Shown: positions 18,860-29,300 of the stretch, piece after piece | How the letters are laid out: each line of letters starts with the position of its first letter | How positions within the stretch are numbered: the stretch's first letter is position 1 | NCBI RefSeq assembly: GCF_001904725.1 | Contig: NZ_MRCE01000004.1 | Location: forward strand, 56,406 to 120,405 | Direction of reading: 5' to 3' | DNA length: 64,000 bases | DNA from: Phormidium ambiguum IAM M-71 | Lineage (GTDB): Bacteria; Cyanobacteriota; Cyanobacteriia; Cyanobacteriales; Aerosakkonemataceae | The notes under the pieces: generated by a model | The model's input: the letters and a program-made list of their open reading frames with translations, nothing else | Told to the model about the DNA's origin: nothing | The model's database searches: none | Made by a program: the position numbers and the translations under genes

Positions 18860-19919
18860 AACCAACTTAGTTAGGCAACGATCGGCATCTATAGTTTTCT
18901 CTCTATCATTACAAATGGTAGGTATTTTTATTATCGGTCTGATTAGTGTAAACTTTGGTACGATCGCACAAATCAATCAACAAATGACATCGACATCAGT
19001 TGAATCACTTTGGCATATAGGAATGTGCAGTTTCATAACAACAATGGTTTTTGTTCTGCCGCTTTTAGTTGGCGCAATTGTTTTTGTGATTTTGCGATCG
19101 CTTCGTCCCTTGCAAACACTTACTGAGGCTATAGTAATTAATTCCTTTGAGCAACATCACCAAACTAATTTTAAGCTCACAAAAATTCCTGTGGAAATTC
19201 TTCCTCTTCTGAAAATTTATAATAAATTAGTATCTACAATTTCTGAAACTGGAATTCAACAGCAACAATTTATTGCCACTTTATCCCACGAACTTCGCAC
19301 CTCACTAAGTTTAATTTCTGGATATTTACAATATATCTCACGTTGTAATATTAACTTAACTAAAAACCAACAAGAAGCTCTGGATATTGTTAATATTGAG
19401 TCGGAACATATAATTCAGATTTTACAAGACTCTCTAGAACTTGCCCGCGTCAAAAATTATTGTTTGCCAATTAATTTAGAATCTTTGGTTTTAAATGATG
19501 TTGTTCATGAGGCTGTCAGAATTTCCGAAAAATTGCATCATTGGAGTATTCAAGTAGATACTAATTCGGAAAAAATTATAATAAAAGCCGATCGTTATCG
19601 ACTTTTGCAAGTTCTGATTCATTTAATTGATTATGCCAAACCTGGCGGAGAATCTACAATTAAACTAGAACAAAAAGATGATTTAGTAAAAATTAAAGTT
19701 AGCAATACATCTGACAATACATTACACAAATGCAGCGTTAACCTGGGGATTTCTCAAACATCTCATCAACCGATAAATTTATCTGACACTCATTCCCAAG
19801 AAAATCTAAACTTAAAATTGGAAATTATTAATACATTAGTTAAACGAATGGGTGGAAATGTTTTTGGAAAATATCATCCTGGTCAAGGAAGTGAGTTTTG
19901 GATTAGATTTTCGGCTTAA
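18834..19919 (+). CDS. Membrane sensor histidine kinase
   Basis: A protein of 361 residues from the ATG at 18834, or 375 from a TTG at 18792. Two membrane segments (about residues 22-45 and 65-90, ATG numbering) enclose a very short periplasmic loop. A linker and HisKA follow, with phospho-His152 in LSHELRTSLSLI. The HATPase_c part is shortened: the usual glycine-rich G2 box is weak (GISQTSHQP), and HPGQGSEFWIRF ends the domain. A degenerate ATP lid raises the question of full kinase activity. No partner regulator is adjacent; the OmpR-type regulator at 11.4 kb is a possible, unproven partner. Confidence 0.82.
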   Translation: MQSICNFFKTNLVRQRSASIVFSLSLQMVGIFIIGLISVNFGTIAQINQQMTSTSVESLWHIGMCSFITTMVFVLPLLVGAIVFVILRSLRPLQTLTEAIVINSFEQHHQTNFKLTKIPVEILPLLKIYNKLVSTISETGIQQQQFIATLSHELRTSLSLISGYLQYISRCNINLTKNQQEALDIVNIESEHIIQILQDSLELARVKNYCLPINLESLVLNDVVHEAVRISEKLHHWSIQVDTNSEKIIIKADRYRLLQVLIHLIDYAKPGGESTIKLEQKDDLVKIKVSNTSDNTLHKCSVNLGISQTSHQPINLSDTHSQENLNLKLEIINTLVKRMGGNVFGKYHPGQGSEFWIRFSA

Positions 19920-19939
19920 TAATAAGAAGTCTCTCAAAC

Positions 19940-20410
19940 TTAGTCTGTCCATTGACAAAACGGATATTTAATCAAGTTAGCATTAAAATATCTCGCATCG
20001 TGAGAAACTTCTATTCCCACCCATTCAGGCAATTCTATAACTTGTTCTTCTGTTGAAAGTTCTACTTCTGCAATAATTAATCCGGCATTTTCGCCAAAAA
20101 ATTCATCTACTTCCCAGATTAATTCTCCATGTTTAATTATGTATCGATTTTTTTCAATCAATGGCCGTTCACACATTGTTTCTAGCATAGTTTGAGCATC
20201 ACTTAAAGGAATTTGGTATTCAAACTCAGCCCTAGAATTACCTACACTTAAACCCTTAATCGTTAAATAACCTCGATCGCCTACGATACGTACCCGAACT
20301 ACCCCTTCTTTTTTAGTACAAATATATCCTTGACGGTAGGTAATGCCAGAAGCAAGCGATCGCCATTGGTCGCCATTAACCAGAAATTTGCGTTCTATTT
20401 CAATAGCCAT
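19940..20410 (-). CDS. CYTH-domain phosphatase
   Basis: A 156-residue protein with the CYTH/triphosphate tunnel signature EIERKFLV at residues 3-10. It is followed by alternating acidic and basic strands (VVRVRIVGDRGYLTIKG, EFEYQIPL, IWEVDEFFGENAGLIIAEVEL) that line the tunnel in this fold. Bacterial relatives hydrolyse inorganic triphosphate or, more rarely, make cAMP (CyaB-type). Size is normal for the short single-domain form. It is convergent with the kinase gene, with 20 bp between the stops. Confidence 0.92.
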   Translation of the reverse strand: MAIEIERKFLVNGDQWRSLASGITYRQGYICTKKEGVVRVRIVGDRGYLTIKGLSVGNSRAEFEYQIPLSDAQTMLETMCERPLIEKNRYIIKHGELIWEVDEFFGENAGLIIAEVELSTEEQVIELPEWVGIEVSHDARYFNANLIKYPFCQWTD

Positions 20411-20526
20411 AATTGATATTTTTGCTGAAACTTAATCACGGTAAGTGTCACCTAATTGTAACTGTTTACATCTCACCTGGATTAAATCCCTAGCTAAATA
20501 GTCGTAACTCTAAAAGTTAGAAAAGT

Positions 20527-20554
20527 TTGACAAATCAGAGCAATAATGTATACT
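20527..20554 (+). promoter_or_regulatory. Strong sigma-70-like promoter
   Basis: TTGACA at 20527-20532 and TATACT at 20549-20554 are 16 bp apart. The nearest downstream gene on this strand starts 390 bp later, so the promoter drives either a long leader or a noncoding RNA. Confidence 0.5.
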
Positions 20555-20944
20555 GAATAACTGAAGTTCCAGTAGATTTATCGTAGCAGCTTAAAAAAGA
20601 TATGCTAGCATATTAAAATAAAGCAAAAAACTAGATATTTCTACGGGCTGAAATAAGCTGTATGTTTTTGTACTTGGGAATTGATGGTAAACACCAGTAG
20701 CCCGCTAATCTTTAGCAAATATTATGAGAGAGGAAACTGATTTGACAAGGGTATAGGAACTTACTGCTCTGGCTGAAAGTTACGATCGCATTCTCTCCAT
20801 ATAACAATAGGTAAAACTGGCCTCTGTAACTCTGCCTAAAGCAGAATAGCAGAGCTACCAACAATTACCCCCTTGAGGGAATGTGGATTAGCCAAAATTT
20901 TACTATGTTAATAGAGTTAGTATTCTTTCATTCTTGACCTCACT
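20555..20944 (+). other. Long intergenic region: possible ncRNA or long 5' leader
   Basis: This region lies downstream of a strong promoter and upstream of an 89-codon gene. A long-range pairing CGGGCT (20644-20649) with AGCCCG (20699-20704) encloses a short hairpin GGT-AAAC-ACC. A second TTGACA at 20735 has no good -10. No known riboswitch core, tmRNA, RNase P or 6S signature is recognised by eye. There are no ORFs of note. Confidence 0.3.
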
Positions 20945-21214
20945 ATGGGCGCTAACATTTCTCAACTTTACCGACAATCTTTACAACCTTATGTCGATCC
21001 GGAAATTCTGGAAGGAGTAGATTACTTACCAGAAATTCCCGAAACAACAGTCAACACTCCCAACATTGCAGCGTGTCAAAATAGCCAAAAAACCAGGCTG
21101 TTAATTTTAGTATTAACAGGGTTGTGTTTGTTTGGAATTACCTACAATCATGCTGTTAATCTGGCACAAAAGCTTCCTGTATCTCCTCTGATGAGTCATA
21201 CAGCTAGTGAGTAA
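20945..21214 (+). CDS. Small single-pass membrane protein, unrecognised
   Basis: An 89-residue protein: a soluble N-terminal half rich in Pro and acidic residues (SLQPYVDPEILEGVDYLPEIPE), then one membrane segment at about residues 50-68 (RLLILVLTGLCLFGITY) and a short polar tail. I do not recognise the family. The start ATG has no obvious ribosome site. Its codon use and the sequence around it look like those of other genes here, and it is isolated between convergent neighbours. Probably a real, lineage-limited cyanobacterial protein. Confidence 0.6.
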   Translation: MGANISQLYRQSLQPYVDPEILEGVDYLPEIPETTVNTPNIAACQNSQKTRLLILVLTGLCLFGITYNHAVNLAQKLPVSPLMSHTASE

Positions 21215-21379
21215 AATAACTAACTAAAAGGAAATTTTTGTCGCTACAAATCCTTGTAGATTTAAGTCTTAGAACTAATAGTCAAAAGACGATCGCGGCA
21301 ACCTAAAGAAAAGGTAATGTAAACATTAAGCCGACGATCATCTTCTAAGTTTTTATATCTGAAAAAACCCATGTCTACA

Positions 21380-21427
21380 ATTCAACAATATACACAACTG
21401 ATGTCACTAGACATGATATTGTTGAAT
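21380..21427. terminator. Nested hairpin terminator between convergent genes
   Basis: ATTCAACAATAT (21380-21391) pairs with ATATTGTTGAAT (21416-21427). Inside it ATGTC (21401-21405) pairs with GACAT (21410-21414). ATTTTTA follows on the plus strand. It sits between the 89-residue gene and the lipoprotein gene, which converge. Confidence 0.65.
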
Positions 21428-21434
21428 GTAATTT

Positions 21435-22121
21435 TTACTGAAACTGCACTTGTCCTGCTCGTAAATAAAGCGATTGAGTTTGCAAAGTTTGTGCTTCAGC
21501 AGGAGTCAAACCCCATTCTTGTTGCGCTTGTTGTGTACTAGGTACAGGTCTTAGTACACCTGTTAAATTGAGGGTTTGTCCGGGTTTAATGACGATTTTA
21601 TTTTCTGCGCTTCCCGCATCTAATGGTGTTTCTAGAACCACAAAAACTGGTTGACCATTAGGTTGTCCAATCCAAAAAGTGCGATCGCCATTAACATTTT
21701 GCACTTTGACATTAGTTAACTGAACTTGTCTGTTTAAAATGGACTTTCGGTCTGATGTATTAGTAATTACAGCTACATCAGTAATTGGTTCACCAGAAGC
21801 AACCGCAGGGTCAGCCGTCGAAGTAACTTGGGTATTAGGAGTAGTAGCAACAGGTGATTCAGGTACAGGAGTAGCAACGATGGTATTAGCTGGAGTAGGA
21901 GTAACCACAACAGTAGTTGGTGCTGGAGTAGGAGTAACCACAACAGTAGTTGGCGCTGGTGGAGGAGTAACAACTACAGTAGGAGTTGTTTGGGGAGTGG
22001 AATTAGCATTGGGTGTTGTCGTTTGATTTTCGCAAGCAGCGATCGCACTTGTCAACAGCAATAAACAAGTTACTTTGCCAACCCAATTACTTTTTTGTCT
22101 TAAACTAAGATTGATTTTCAT
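21435..22121 (-). CDS. Pro/Thr-rich lipoprotein
   Basis: A 228-residue secreted protein. The signal peptide ends in a lipobox (LLTSAIAAC, Cys at about residue 30), so membrane anchoring by lipid is expected. Residues 35-95 are a low-complexity Pro/Thr/Val linker with imperfect repeats of APTTVVVTPTP. The C-terminal 120 residues form a beta-rich domain with WIGQPNGQPVFVVLE and GQTLNLTGVLRPVP, resembling an OB-like fold seen in other cyanobacterial lipoproteins. Function is unknown. A ribosome site AGGA lies upstream of the ATG. The repeat region has high coding potential on the other strand, which is an artefact. Confidence 0.8.
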   Translation of the reverse strand: MKINLSLRQKSNWVGKVTCLLLLTSAIAACENQTTTPNANSTPQTTPTVVVTPPPAPTTVVVTPTPAPTTVVVTPTPANTIVATPVPESPVATTPNTQVTSTADPAVASGEPITDVAVITNTSDRKSILNRQVQLTNVKVQNVNGDRTFWIGQPNGQPVFVVLETPLDAGSAENKIVIKPGQTLNLTGVLRPVPSTQQAQQEWGLTPAEAQTLQTQSLYLRAGQVQFQ

Positions 22122-22241
22122 TTTCAGTAAAATCCTCCAAATTAGCTTTTTTTGAAATCAGAATTAATTTGCTAAAGACAGCTACCAAGCCAAAAATTAA
22201 AAACTTTCTAGCGTTTCTTGCTCCCTGACTTACCAATAACC

Positions 22242-23324
22242 TTAACGACGACTTCTTCTTTTACCACCCAAACCCCTGATAAAACCTGGTAATCCAGAGT
22301 TTCTAGAACGTCGTCGATCCACTCTATTAGTAGGTTCTGATTGGATAGCAGCATCAATATCTTCTTGGCGAGGAATTCCTTGTTGAATCCGAGCTTCGTT
22401 AGTCAAAGAAACCGCATTTTCATCAGGAACAATTTGGGAACCATAATTCCTGGCATAAACTTGGGTGAACTCTGCACCAAAAAACAATATTTGCGCCGCA
22501 TAGTATACCCAAGCCAGAATAATAATTAATGAACCAGCTGCACCGTAAGTAGAACCAAAACTACCATTTCCCAAATACCAACCAAGTAAAAATCGGCCAA
22601 TACTAAACAAGAAAGAAGTAATTATTGCTCCGATCCAAACATCGCTCCAAGCAATTTTTACATTAGGTAAAAATTTGAAAATCATGGCAAATAAAAAGGT
22701 GGTTATCCCAAAAGCAATCAGGAAATTAACCAATTGCCAAAGAGCATCAAATCCGGGAATTAAATAACTAAAATAGTTACTAAGCGCGGCTAAAGTTGCA
22801 CTAATGATTAATGATACCAGCAAGAGAAACCCAATTCCTAATACCATTGAAAAGGATAAAAAATTCCGGCGCACAAAACCTTTAATTGGGCGATCGGGTT
22901 TTGGCTGAACTTCCCAAATAGTATTGAGAGCATCTTGGAGTTGAGTAAAAACACCAATAGCACCAAACAATAAAGCACCAATACTAATCAGAGAAGCAAT
23001 GCTACCTGTGGCTGGTTTATTGGCATTTTCAATCGCTGTTTCAATTACTTCTGCTCCACTTCGACCCACTAAACCTTGTATTTGGGTAACAATCTCACCT
23101 CTAGCAGCTTCTTCGCCAAATACCAGACCTGCGATCGCAATTACAATCACCAATAAAGGAGCAATAGAAAAAATTGTATAATAAGCTAAAGCTGCTGCTA
23201 AACGTGAAGCTTTATCTTCATTCCATTCATCAAAAGTTTGTTTCAATAACTGCCATATTGTCCGAAAATTTAGCGACCTCACTTTCATCTTTGAGCGTTT
23301 GCTTTGATTGGAAATTTGTGGCAT
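22242..23324 (-). CDS. YihY/BrkB-family inner-membrane protein
   Basis: A 360-residue integral membrane protein with six hydrophobic segments and the family signature SRLAAALAYYTIFSIAPLLV near residues 40-60. YGAAGSLIIILAWVYYAAQI and FFGAEFTQVYARNYG follow in the last third. The C-terminal 55 residues are basic and polar (RVDRRRSRNSG, GGKRRSRR). The family was once called RNase BN or BrkB. Its role is uncertain, and transport or envelope functions have been suggested. It lies 120 bp upstream of the lipoprotein gene on the same strand. Confidence 0.93.
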   Translation of the reverse strand: MPQISNQSKRSKMKVRSLNFRTIWQLLKQTFDEWNEDKASRLAAALAYYTIFSIAPLLVIVIAIAGLVFGEEAARGEIVTQIQGLVGRSGAEVIETAIENANKPATGSIASLISIGALLFGAIGVFTQLQDALNTIWEVQPKPDRPIKGFVRRNFLSFSMVLGIGFLLLVSLIISATLAALSNYFSYLIPGFDALWQLVNFLIAFGITTFLFAMIFKFLPNVKIAWSDVWIGAIITSFLFSIGRFLLGWYLGNGSFGSTYGAAGSLIIILAWVYYAAQILFFGAEFTQVYARNYGSQIVPDENAVSLTNEARIQQGIPRQEDIDAAIQSEPTNRVDRRRSRNSGLPGFIRGLGGKRRSRR

Positions 23325-23534
23325 TTTTAATAAGTGTTTTTGGGCTTAACTGCACTAATCTACATTAAAGAGTTATAATAAAAACTCTGCATCTATCCAA
23401 CGAATTAAATCAATTTTAAAGTAACAAAAAATACAACTTTTTTTGCTATGTCAACTTTTTGGCTTCTATCTTTAGAGTGAGTGACAAGATGAAAAATTTA
23501 GAGTTTACTAAAAGTTAGAGCTAAAAATGGGAAT

Positions 23535-24317
23535 ATGCAACTTCGAGAAAAAGTAGCACTAATCACAGGCGCAGGTTCAGGAATTGGCAAAGCTGCCGCC
23601 CATTTATTGGCAAAAGAAGGCGCTAAAGTTGCAGCATTGGGTTTAACAGAAGACGAAGTAGCCGAAACGGTGAACCAAATTCGTAACAATGGCGGAGAAG
23701 CAATTACTTTAATTGCTGATATTTCCCAACCTGAACCAATGGAAAAAGCGATTCAACAGATTGTGAATCAATGGGGCAGAATAGATATTGTTTTTGCTAA
23801 TGCGGGAATTAACGGAGTTTGGGCACCCATTGAAGAGTTGCAACCAGAAGAGTGGGATAAAACTTTAAATGTAAATTTGAAAGGGACTTTTTTAACAGTT
23901 AAATATGCTGTGCCTTATTTAAAAAAACAAGGTGGTTCGATAATTATTACTTCTTCTGTTAACGGCACTAGGATTTTTAGCAATACTGGAGCAACTGCTT
24001 ATTCTTGTTCTAAAGCAGCGCAAGTTGCTTTTACTAAAATGATAGCTTTGGAATTAGCAGAACAACGAATTCGGGTAAATGTAATTTGTCCGGGAGCAAT
24101 TGAAACTAACATTAATCAAAATACCGAAAAACGTCATTTAGAAGAAGTGAAAGAACCTGTAGAATTTCCTGAAGGAGAGATTCCTTTAACTGATGGCGCA
24201 CCTGGAACTTCCGAACAAGTAGCGCAGTTAGTTTTATTTTTAGCTAGTGATGCTTCTAGCCATATTAGCGGCACAGAAATTTGGATTGATGGGGCACAAT
24301 CTTTATTACAAGGTTAA
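23535..24317 (+). CDS. Short-chain dehydrogenase/reductase
   Basis: A 260-residue classical SDR. The Rossmann nucleotide site is TGAGSGIG (residues 10-17), NAG is in IVFANAGING, the catalytic Tyr156-X3-Lys160 is in AYSCSK, and the Ser140/Ser141 pair precedes it. The C-terminus has the usual SGTEIWIDGAQSLL. NADP(H) versus NAD(H) and the substrate cannot be decided; 3-oxoacyl-ACP reductase or glucose dehydrogenase-like relatives are closest. It is convergent with the MASE1 kinase, 11 bp apart. Confidence 0.92.
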   Translation: MQLREKVALITGAGSGIGKAAAHLLAKEGAKVAALGLTEDEVAETVNQIRNNGGEAITLIADISQPEPMEKAIQQIVNQWGRIDIVFANAGINGVWAPIEELQPEEWDKTLNVNLKGTFLTVKYAVPYLKKQGGSIIITSSVNGTRIFSNTGATAYSCSKAAQVAFTKMIALELAEQRIRVNVICPGAIETNINQNTEKRHLEEVKEPVEFPEGEIPLTDGAPGTSEQVAQLVLFLASDASSHISGTEIWIDGAQSLLQG

Positions 24318-24328
24318 AAGAAACAAAG

Positions 24329-26149
24329 TTAAACTGCCTGTTTTACAGGAATTTCAATGATAAATTTAGTACCTTGACCAGCAATAGTATTAAAGTATAA
24401 TTTACCGCCATGTTTTTCGGTAATGATTTGATAACTAATTGACATTCCCATGCCAGTGCCTTTGCCAATCGGTTTGCTGGTGAAAAAAGGATCGAATATG
24501 CGAGATTGAACTGTTTCAGGAATGCCATTGCCATTATCTGAAATCATAATTCTTATCCACTTAGGGCTAATTAATTCTGTGAAAATTGAAATATCAGAAG
24601 TGTGGGGATTGATGACTTCTTCTAAAGCATCAATGGCATTGGTAATAATATTCATAAAAACTTGGTTTAGCTGTCCGGCGTAGCATTCAACTAAGGGAAG
24701 TTTGCCGTATTTTTTGTCGATATTAATTGCGGGTCGATCGCTTTTGGTTTTCAATCGATGTTGTAAAATTACTAAGGTACTATCAATACCTTCGTGAATA
24801 TCAACAGCTTTAATTTCGGCTTCGTCTAAACGGGAAAAGTTGCGTAGGGATAATACTATTTGGCGAATGCGATCGGTTCCTGATTGCATTGACTTAAGAA
24901 TCTTGTTTAAATCTTCCGTAATAAAGTCAATTTCCACTGCATCTAATAGGTCTTGTATCGCTTGAGGTGGCTGAGGATAATGTTGTTGATATGCAGCAAT
25001 AACATTAACTAAATCTTTGGTATATTGTTTCAAATGAATCAGATTACCATGAATAAAATTCACCGGATTATTGATTTCGTGAGCAACTCCAGCAACTAAT
25101 TGTCCTAAACTAGACATTTTTTCCGATTGCAGCATCTTTTGTTGAGTTTTTTGGAGTTCTTCCAGTATATTTGTTAGTTCAATCGTTCTTTCTTGAACTC
25201 TATTTTCCAATTGTTCATTTGCTTGGGTAAGTTGCAATGCGGTTTCTCGATTTTCATGTAATACGGCTGACAATACAAGACTAGTAAGGGCAACAACTCC
25301 CACAAAAGATTGTAAAAGAATCAGCGATTCCGTAGAAGATTGGCGAACAAAGGAACCAAATCCTTGTGTAGTTCCCCAAATTGCGATCGCACTAACAATT
25401 AAAATTAGCAAAGTTGTTTCCCGCAAACTAAATCGAAATACCGACCAAATAAGTAAAGGTAATAGTAAATATTCCAGAGGATAGCCGCCTAAAAAAGCAA
25501 TCCAAGCGATCGCTAAAATTAATAACAGAAGTATGGCAAATTCAACAATCCAGTTTTGCGGTCGAAATGGAGGTGGCGAAAACTTGGGAGTCCATACTAA
25601 TAAAGCTGGGGTAACAATGAGTAAACCAATCACAATTGATAACCACCAAGCTTGCCAAGCTTCTGCATAAGCATTCCAATATGTTAATCCAAAAATGGAA
25701 AGTGCGGTTACACCAAGGGTAGTAGTTAATATTGGTTCAAGCAAAATTATGCCGATAAATTTGAAGACATTTTGCGATCGTAAAAACAAAGGTAAGCCTT
25801 GGCTCAAATAATTAATCAAAAAACATACTAATAGTGGATCAATTATGTCTATGAATGATAAAGTTACACTCAGCCCATTAAATCCATAAACTATGTTATT
25901 GCCGATCAGTTCACTCAATAATATAGCTGGCCAAACACGATAACCAAATACCAATAAAGTTACTAAGTAGATTCCTACAGAAGGCCAAACGACGATTACA
26001 CCATTTTCAAATACTAGCGATTGTGCCAATTTAATGACGCAAACATGGATTATAGGTAGAATCAGTATAGGTAAAATAACAATTGGCTGAAAAGACGAAA
26101 AAAGTTTTTTGAACATATAATCTGGCAGAAATTTCCCAATATTTAGCAT
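24329..26149 (-). CDS. MASE1-type membrane histidine kinase
   Basis: A protein of 606 residues from the ATG at 26149, or 610 from a TTG at 26161. About eight membrane segments in residues 15-295 fit a MASE1 sensor module (ENGVIVVWPSVGIYLVTLLVFGYRVWPAILLSELIGN pattern, given here only in outline). A coiled coil (about 300-345) leads to HisKA with phospho-His in VAHEINNPVNF (His357 by this start) and HATPase_c ending near KGTGMGMSISYQI. The HEINNPVNF box is the same type as in the 1401-residue kinase. No regulator gene is adjacent. The ligand is unknown. Confidence 0.9.
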   Translation of the reverse strand: MLNIGKFLPDYMFKKLFSSFQPIVILPILILPIIHVCVIKLAQSLVFENGVIVVWPSVGIYLVTLLVFGYRVWPAILLSELIGNNIVYGFNGLSVTLSFIDIIDPLLVCFLINYLSQGLPLFLRSQNVFKFIGIILLEPILTTTLGVTALSIFGLTYWNAYAEAWQAWWLSIVIGLLIVTPALLVWTPKFSPPPFRPQNWIVEFAILLLLILAIAWIAFLGGYPLEYLLLPLLIWSVFRFSLRETTLLILIVSAIAIWGTTQGFGSFVRQSSTESLILLQSFVGVVALTSLVLSAVLHENRETALQLTQANEQLENRVQERTIELTNILEELQKTQQKMLQSEKMSSLGQLVAGVAHEINNPVNFIHGNLIHLKQYTKDLVNVIAAYQQHYPQPPQAIQDLLDAVEIDFITEDLNKILKSMQSGTDRIRQIVLSLRNFSRLDEAEIKAVDIHEGIDSTLVILQHRLKTKSDRPAINIDKKYGKLPLVECYAGQLNQVFMNIITNAIDALEEVINPHTSDISIFTELISPKWIRIMISDNGNGIPETVQSRIFDPFFTSKPIGKGTGMGMSISYQIITEKHGGKLYFNTIAGQGTKFIIEIPVKQAV

Positions 26150-26258
26150 CCTCTGTTTCAATTATTCCCTGAAACAGTAGTTACTTCTCTTTGGTAACCT
26201 AATTTAAACAAATTCGTAATATCATGTCCGGCTAATCAACTATTCCCGATCCAAAACC

Positions 26259-26290
26259 CTGTAGAGAAGTTGCATACAACGTCTCCACAG
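26259..26290. repeat. Degenerate copy of 32-bp palindrome
   Basis: This 32-bp sequence aligns with the perfect palindrome at 36247-36278 at 27 of 32 positions. It lies between the RTX-type gene and the kinase. A decayed copy of a dispersed palindromic repeat. Confidence 0.7.
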
Positions 26291-26310
26291 TAAGGGTAAT
26301 TGACTTTTAT

Positions 26311-29300
26311 TTAACCGTCTCCCACAGTAGCAAATAGATCAGAAGTAATAGAATTAGCTGATACACCTATCAATAAAGCTAAAATTTCATTAGTGTTAGC
26401 GATGCGAATTAAAGTATCGTTGGCTTGAGTACCTGTGCCTTGAGTAATTGTCAAATTTTGGAAATTTAACTCACTAGTTAAACCTAGTTTATCTTGGTCG
26501 ATCGCCAAATCCAAAACTACATCATTACCCGTACCTGAAGATAAAACAAAAATATCCCGACCTACACCACCCCCAATAGTATCATTTCCCTCACCACCAA
26601 AAATTAAGTCATCCCCTTCACAACCGCAGATAGTATCATTTCCTAAATCCCCAAATACCGTATCATTTCCATCATTTCCACACAATCGATCGTCATCTTG
26701 ACCACCATGCACAACATCATTACCAACCCCACCAGAAACCGTATCTTTCCCCTGATTTCCGTTGAGAAAATCGTCACCTTCAAAACCAAGTAAAACATCA
26801 TTGCCAACCATGCCAAAAACTGTATCATTTCCGCGATCGCCACAGGCAGTATCATTACCCAAATCGCTAAAAACTAAGTCATTATTTTGACCACTTCTCA
26901 CCAAATCATCGCCTTTACCCGCAAAAATTGTATCACTACCTTTGTTCCCATTAATAAAATCTTGTTCTTGATTCCCAAAAATTAAATCATCATCAGATTT
27001 ACCAAAGATACTGTCATTACCAATTCCCCCAAACAAGATATCAGTACGATCGCTACCCAATATAAAATCATGAGGCGGATTATTTTCAGGAATTTGATTA
27101 TTGTAGCTATCATTGACTAGTTTTTCTAAGTCATCACAACTACAAATATAGGGATTAGGTGTTAGTGTGGGAGTTGGTTCTGGGTTTGGTTCTATAATTG
27201 GCGTTGGTTCCGGTTTTAGTTCGGGAACTGTGATTGGTTCTGGCTTTGGCGTTGGTTGTGTATCATTGTCGATAATACTAACAGCAACATTAGGAAGATT
27301 TAGGTTGTAATTAGTATCTTTACTAGTTGCATTGTGACTAATGCTGCTATTATGATTTCCTTCTACTTCGGTATCATCTACCGCCGTTACCGTTACTGTT
27401 TTAGGAATGTCCCAAGTATTTGGTGTAAAGTCGAGAGAAATTGCCGTTCCCGCACCTGTACCTAAGTTAATTTGGTTGTTGCTAGGAGTTAGATTTACTG
27501 TTACTGGTGCGGTTGGTTGAGTTGCCAAAACTACTGTGTAATTATCAATAGCGCCACCTTCAGTAACATTGGTATTTGACTTAGAAATTAGTACACCTGC
27601 TATGTCATTATCGGTGATACTAATATTTTGAGTTGTGGTATTCCCAAGGGTTATTCCAGAGGAAGGGTTGCTAATATTTAATGTGGCAGTTTCGCTGCCT
27701 TCCGCTACAGCATCATCAGCAACAGTGAAAGTGACAGAACCTGTGGTTTGTCCATCGGTAATAGTAATGGTATTGTTGCTAAGAATATAGTCATTTACTA
27801 AGGTAATGTTAGTTCCAGAAACACCTAAATTAACAGTTTGAGTACCGGAAACTGCACTGGAAGCGATCGCATTTACAGTAATTACTGTTTGTTCTGCTTC
27901 TGTACCTGTGTTGGTGCTAACAGAAAGGTTGATAGTAGGAGTGACTACAATATCATTATCAGTAATATTTGCACTAACCGGGAGAATGCTAATCCCATCA
28001 TATTTAGCATCAGTGCTAGAAGCAGTATGACTAATTGTTTGTGTATGATTTCCTTCCACTACTGCATCATCAACGGCAGTTATAGTGACAGTTTGGGCTA
28101 TATTCCAAGTATTAGGAGTAAAAGTCAAAGAGTTGATATTAGTGCCAGTTTGAGAACCAGAATTGATATTAACTTTTACCTCAGCAGTTGGTTGACTGTT
28201 CAGGACAACAGTATAGCTATCTGTCGTGCCACCTTCAGTTAAATTAGTACTATCGTCAGATTGAGTTATCGTAACTCCTGGTGCAGCATTTACTGTAAAA
28301 CTTCCAGTAGTAACTGAGTTATTTAATTCCTCACTTTCAACAATAGTATTATTAGGATCGGCAAATAAAGTAGTTCCACCAAGAGTACCTGCTTTAGTGG
28401 GAGTAACATTAACATCAATTTGGGCAAAATTACCCGCGTTGATACTTCCACCAGTGAAAGTAAGTGTAGAACCATTAATAGTAGGATTGCTAAAACCGCC
28501 ACCGAAAACATTAGAAGAATTGTAGGTAACGTTTGCAGGTAAAGTAAAATTTAATTCAATACCATTCGCATTAGCACCGCCATTATTTTGTACATCTAAA
28601 GTGTAGTTAAAAGGCGTACCGACTGTTAAGGGACCCGGTGTGGAAATGCCAGCACTTAAATCCGGTTGACCGGGGTTAACTGTAATTTGACTTGTGGCAC
28701 TAGCTTCTCGCACACCGTTGGCTGGGAAACCGGAAATTTCATTAACAATTGAGTTATCAGTGTTATCTACGGTATAAACGTCACCACCGTCAGGAATGCG
28801 TGGTTGGTTTTGAGCATTATTAGGAGTGTTACCAAGAGTGACGGTAATAATGTCACCATTTTGAGATCCATTCTGAATAGTAACGGGTACACGCGCCAGA
28901 ACAGTTCCATTAACGTTAACTGAGAGGGTATCAATACCAGTAGCTGGGATATTTGTCCAAGTTGCACCGTTGTCTGTACTATATTGCAGTTGACCGCTCA
29001 ATGGTGTAGACCCGTTCTTGTCTATTGGTAACACGCCGGAAACTACACCGGGGCCAGTGCTTGTTGCTAAATTGGGAATGCGGAATCGAGTCGGGTCGTT
29101 ACCTATGTTTCTGATCGTAAACGGGAAAATTATCAAATCACCGATCGCAACATTCCCTCCGTTACTATCTACTGGTGTATCTGCCGTTAACGTAATGCCA
29201 GCAACTTCTGCAACTTGAATGCTATCGTTATCTGCGATCGTCACCGTTGCCGTACTAGTTGCGCCTAAATCATAGTTAGCTGTATCAACCAAAGTCAGGG

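Noticed and set aside
20735-20740. Second TTGACA as a promoter
   Set aside because: No -10 at the proper distance.
21739-22026. 95-residue Val/Gly ORF opposite the lipoprotein
   Set aside because: It is the antisense of the Pro/Thr repeat linker; low complexity.
27838-28242. Plus-strand ORFs opposite the RTX gene
   Set aside because: Shadows of a highly repetitive beta-domain coding region; no ribosome sites or family motifs.
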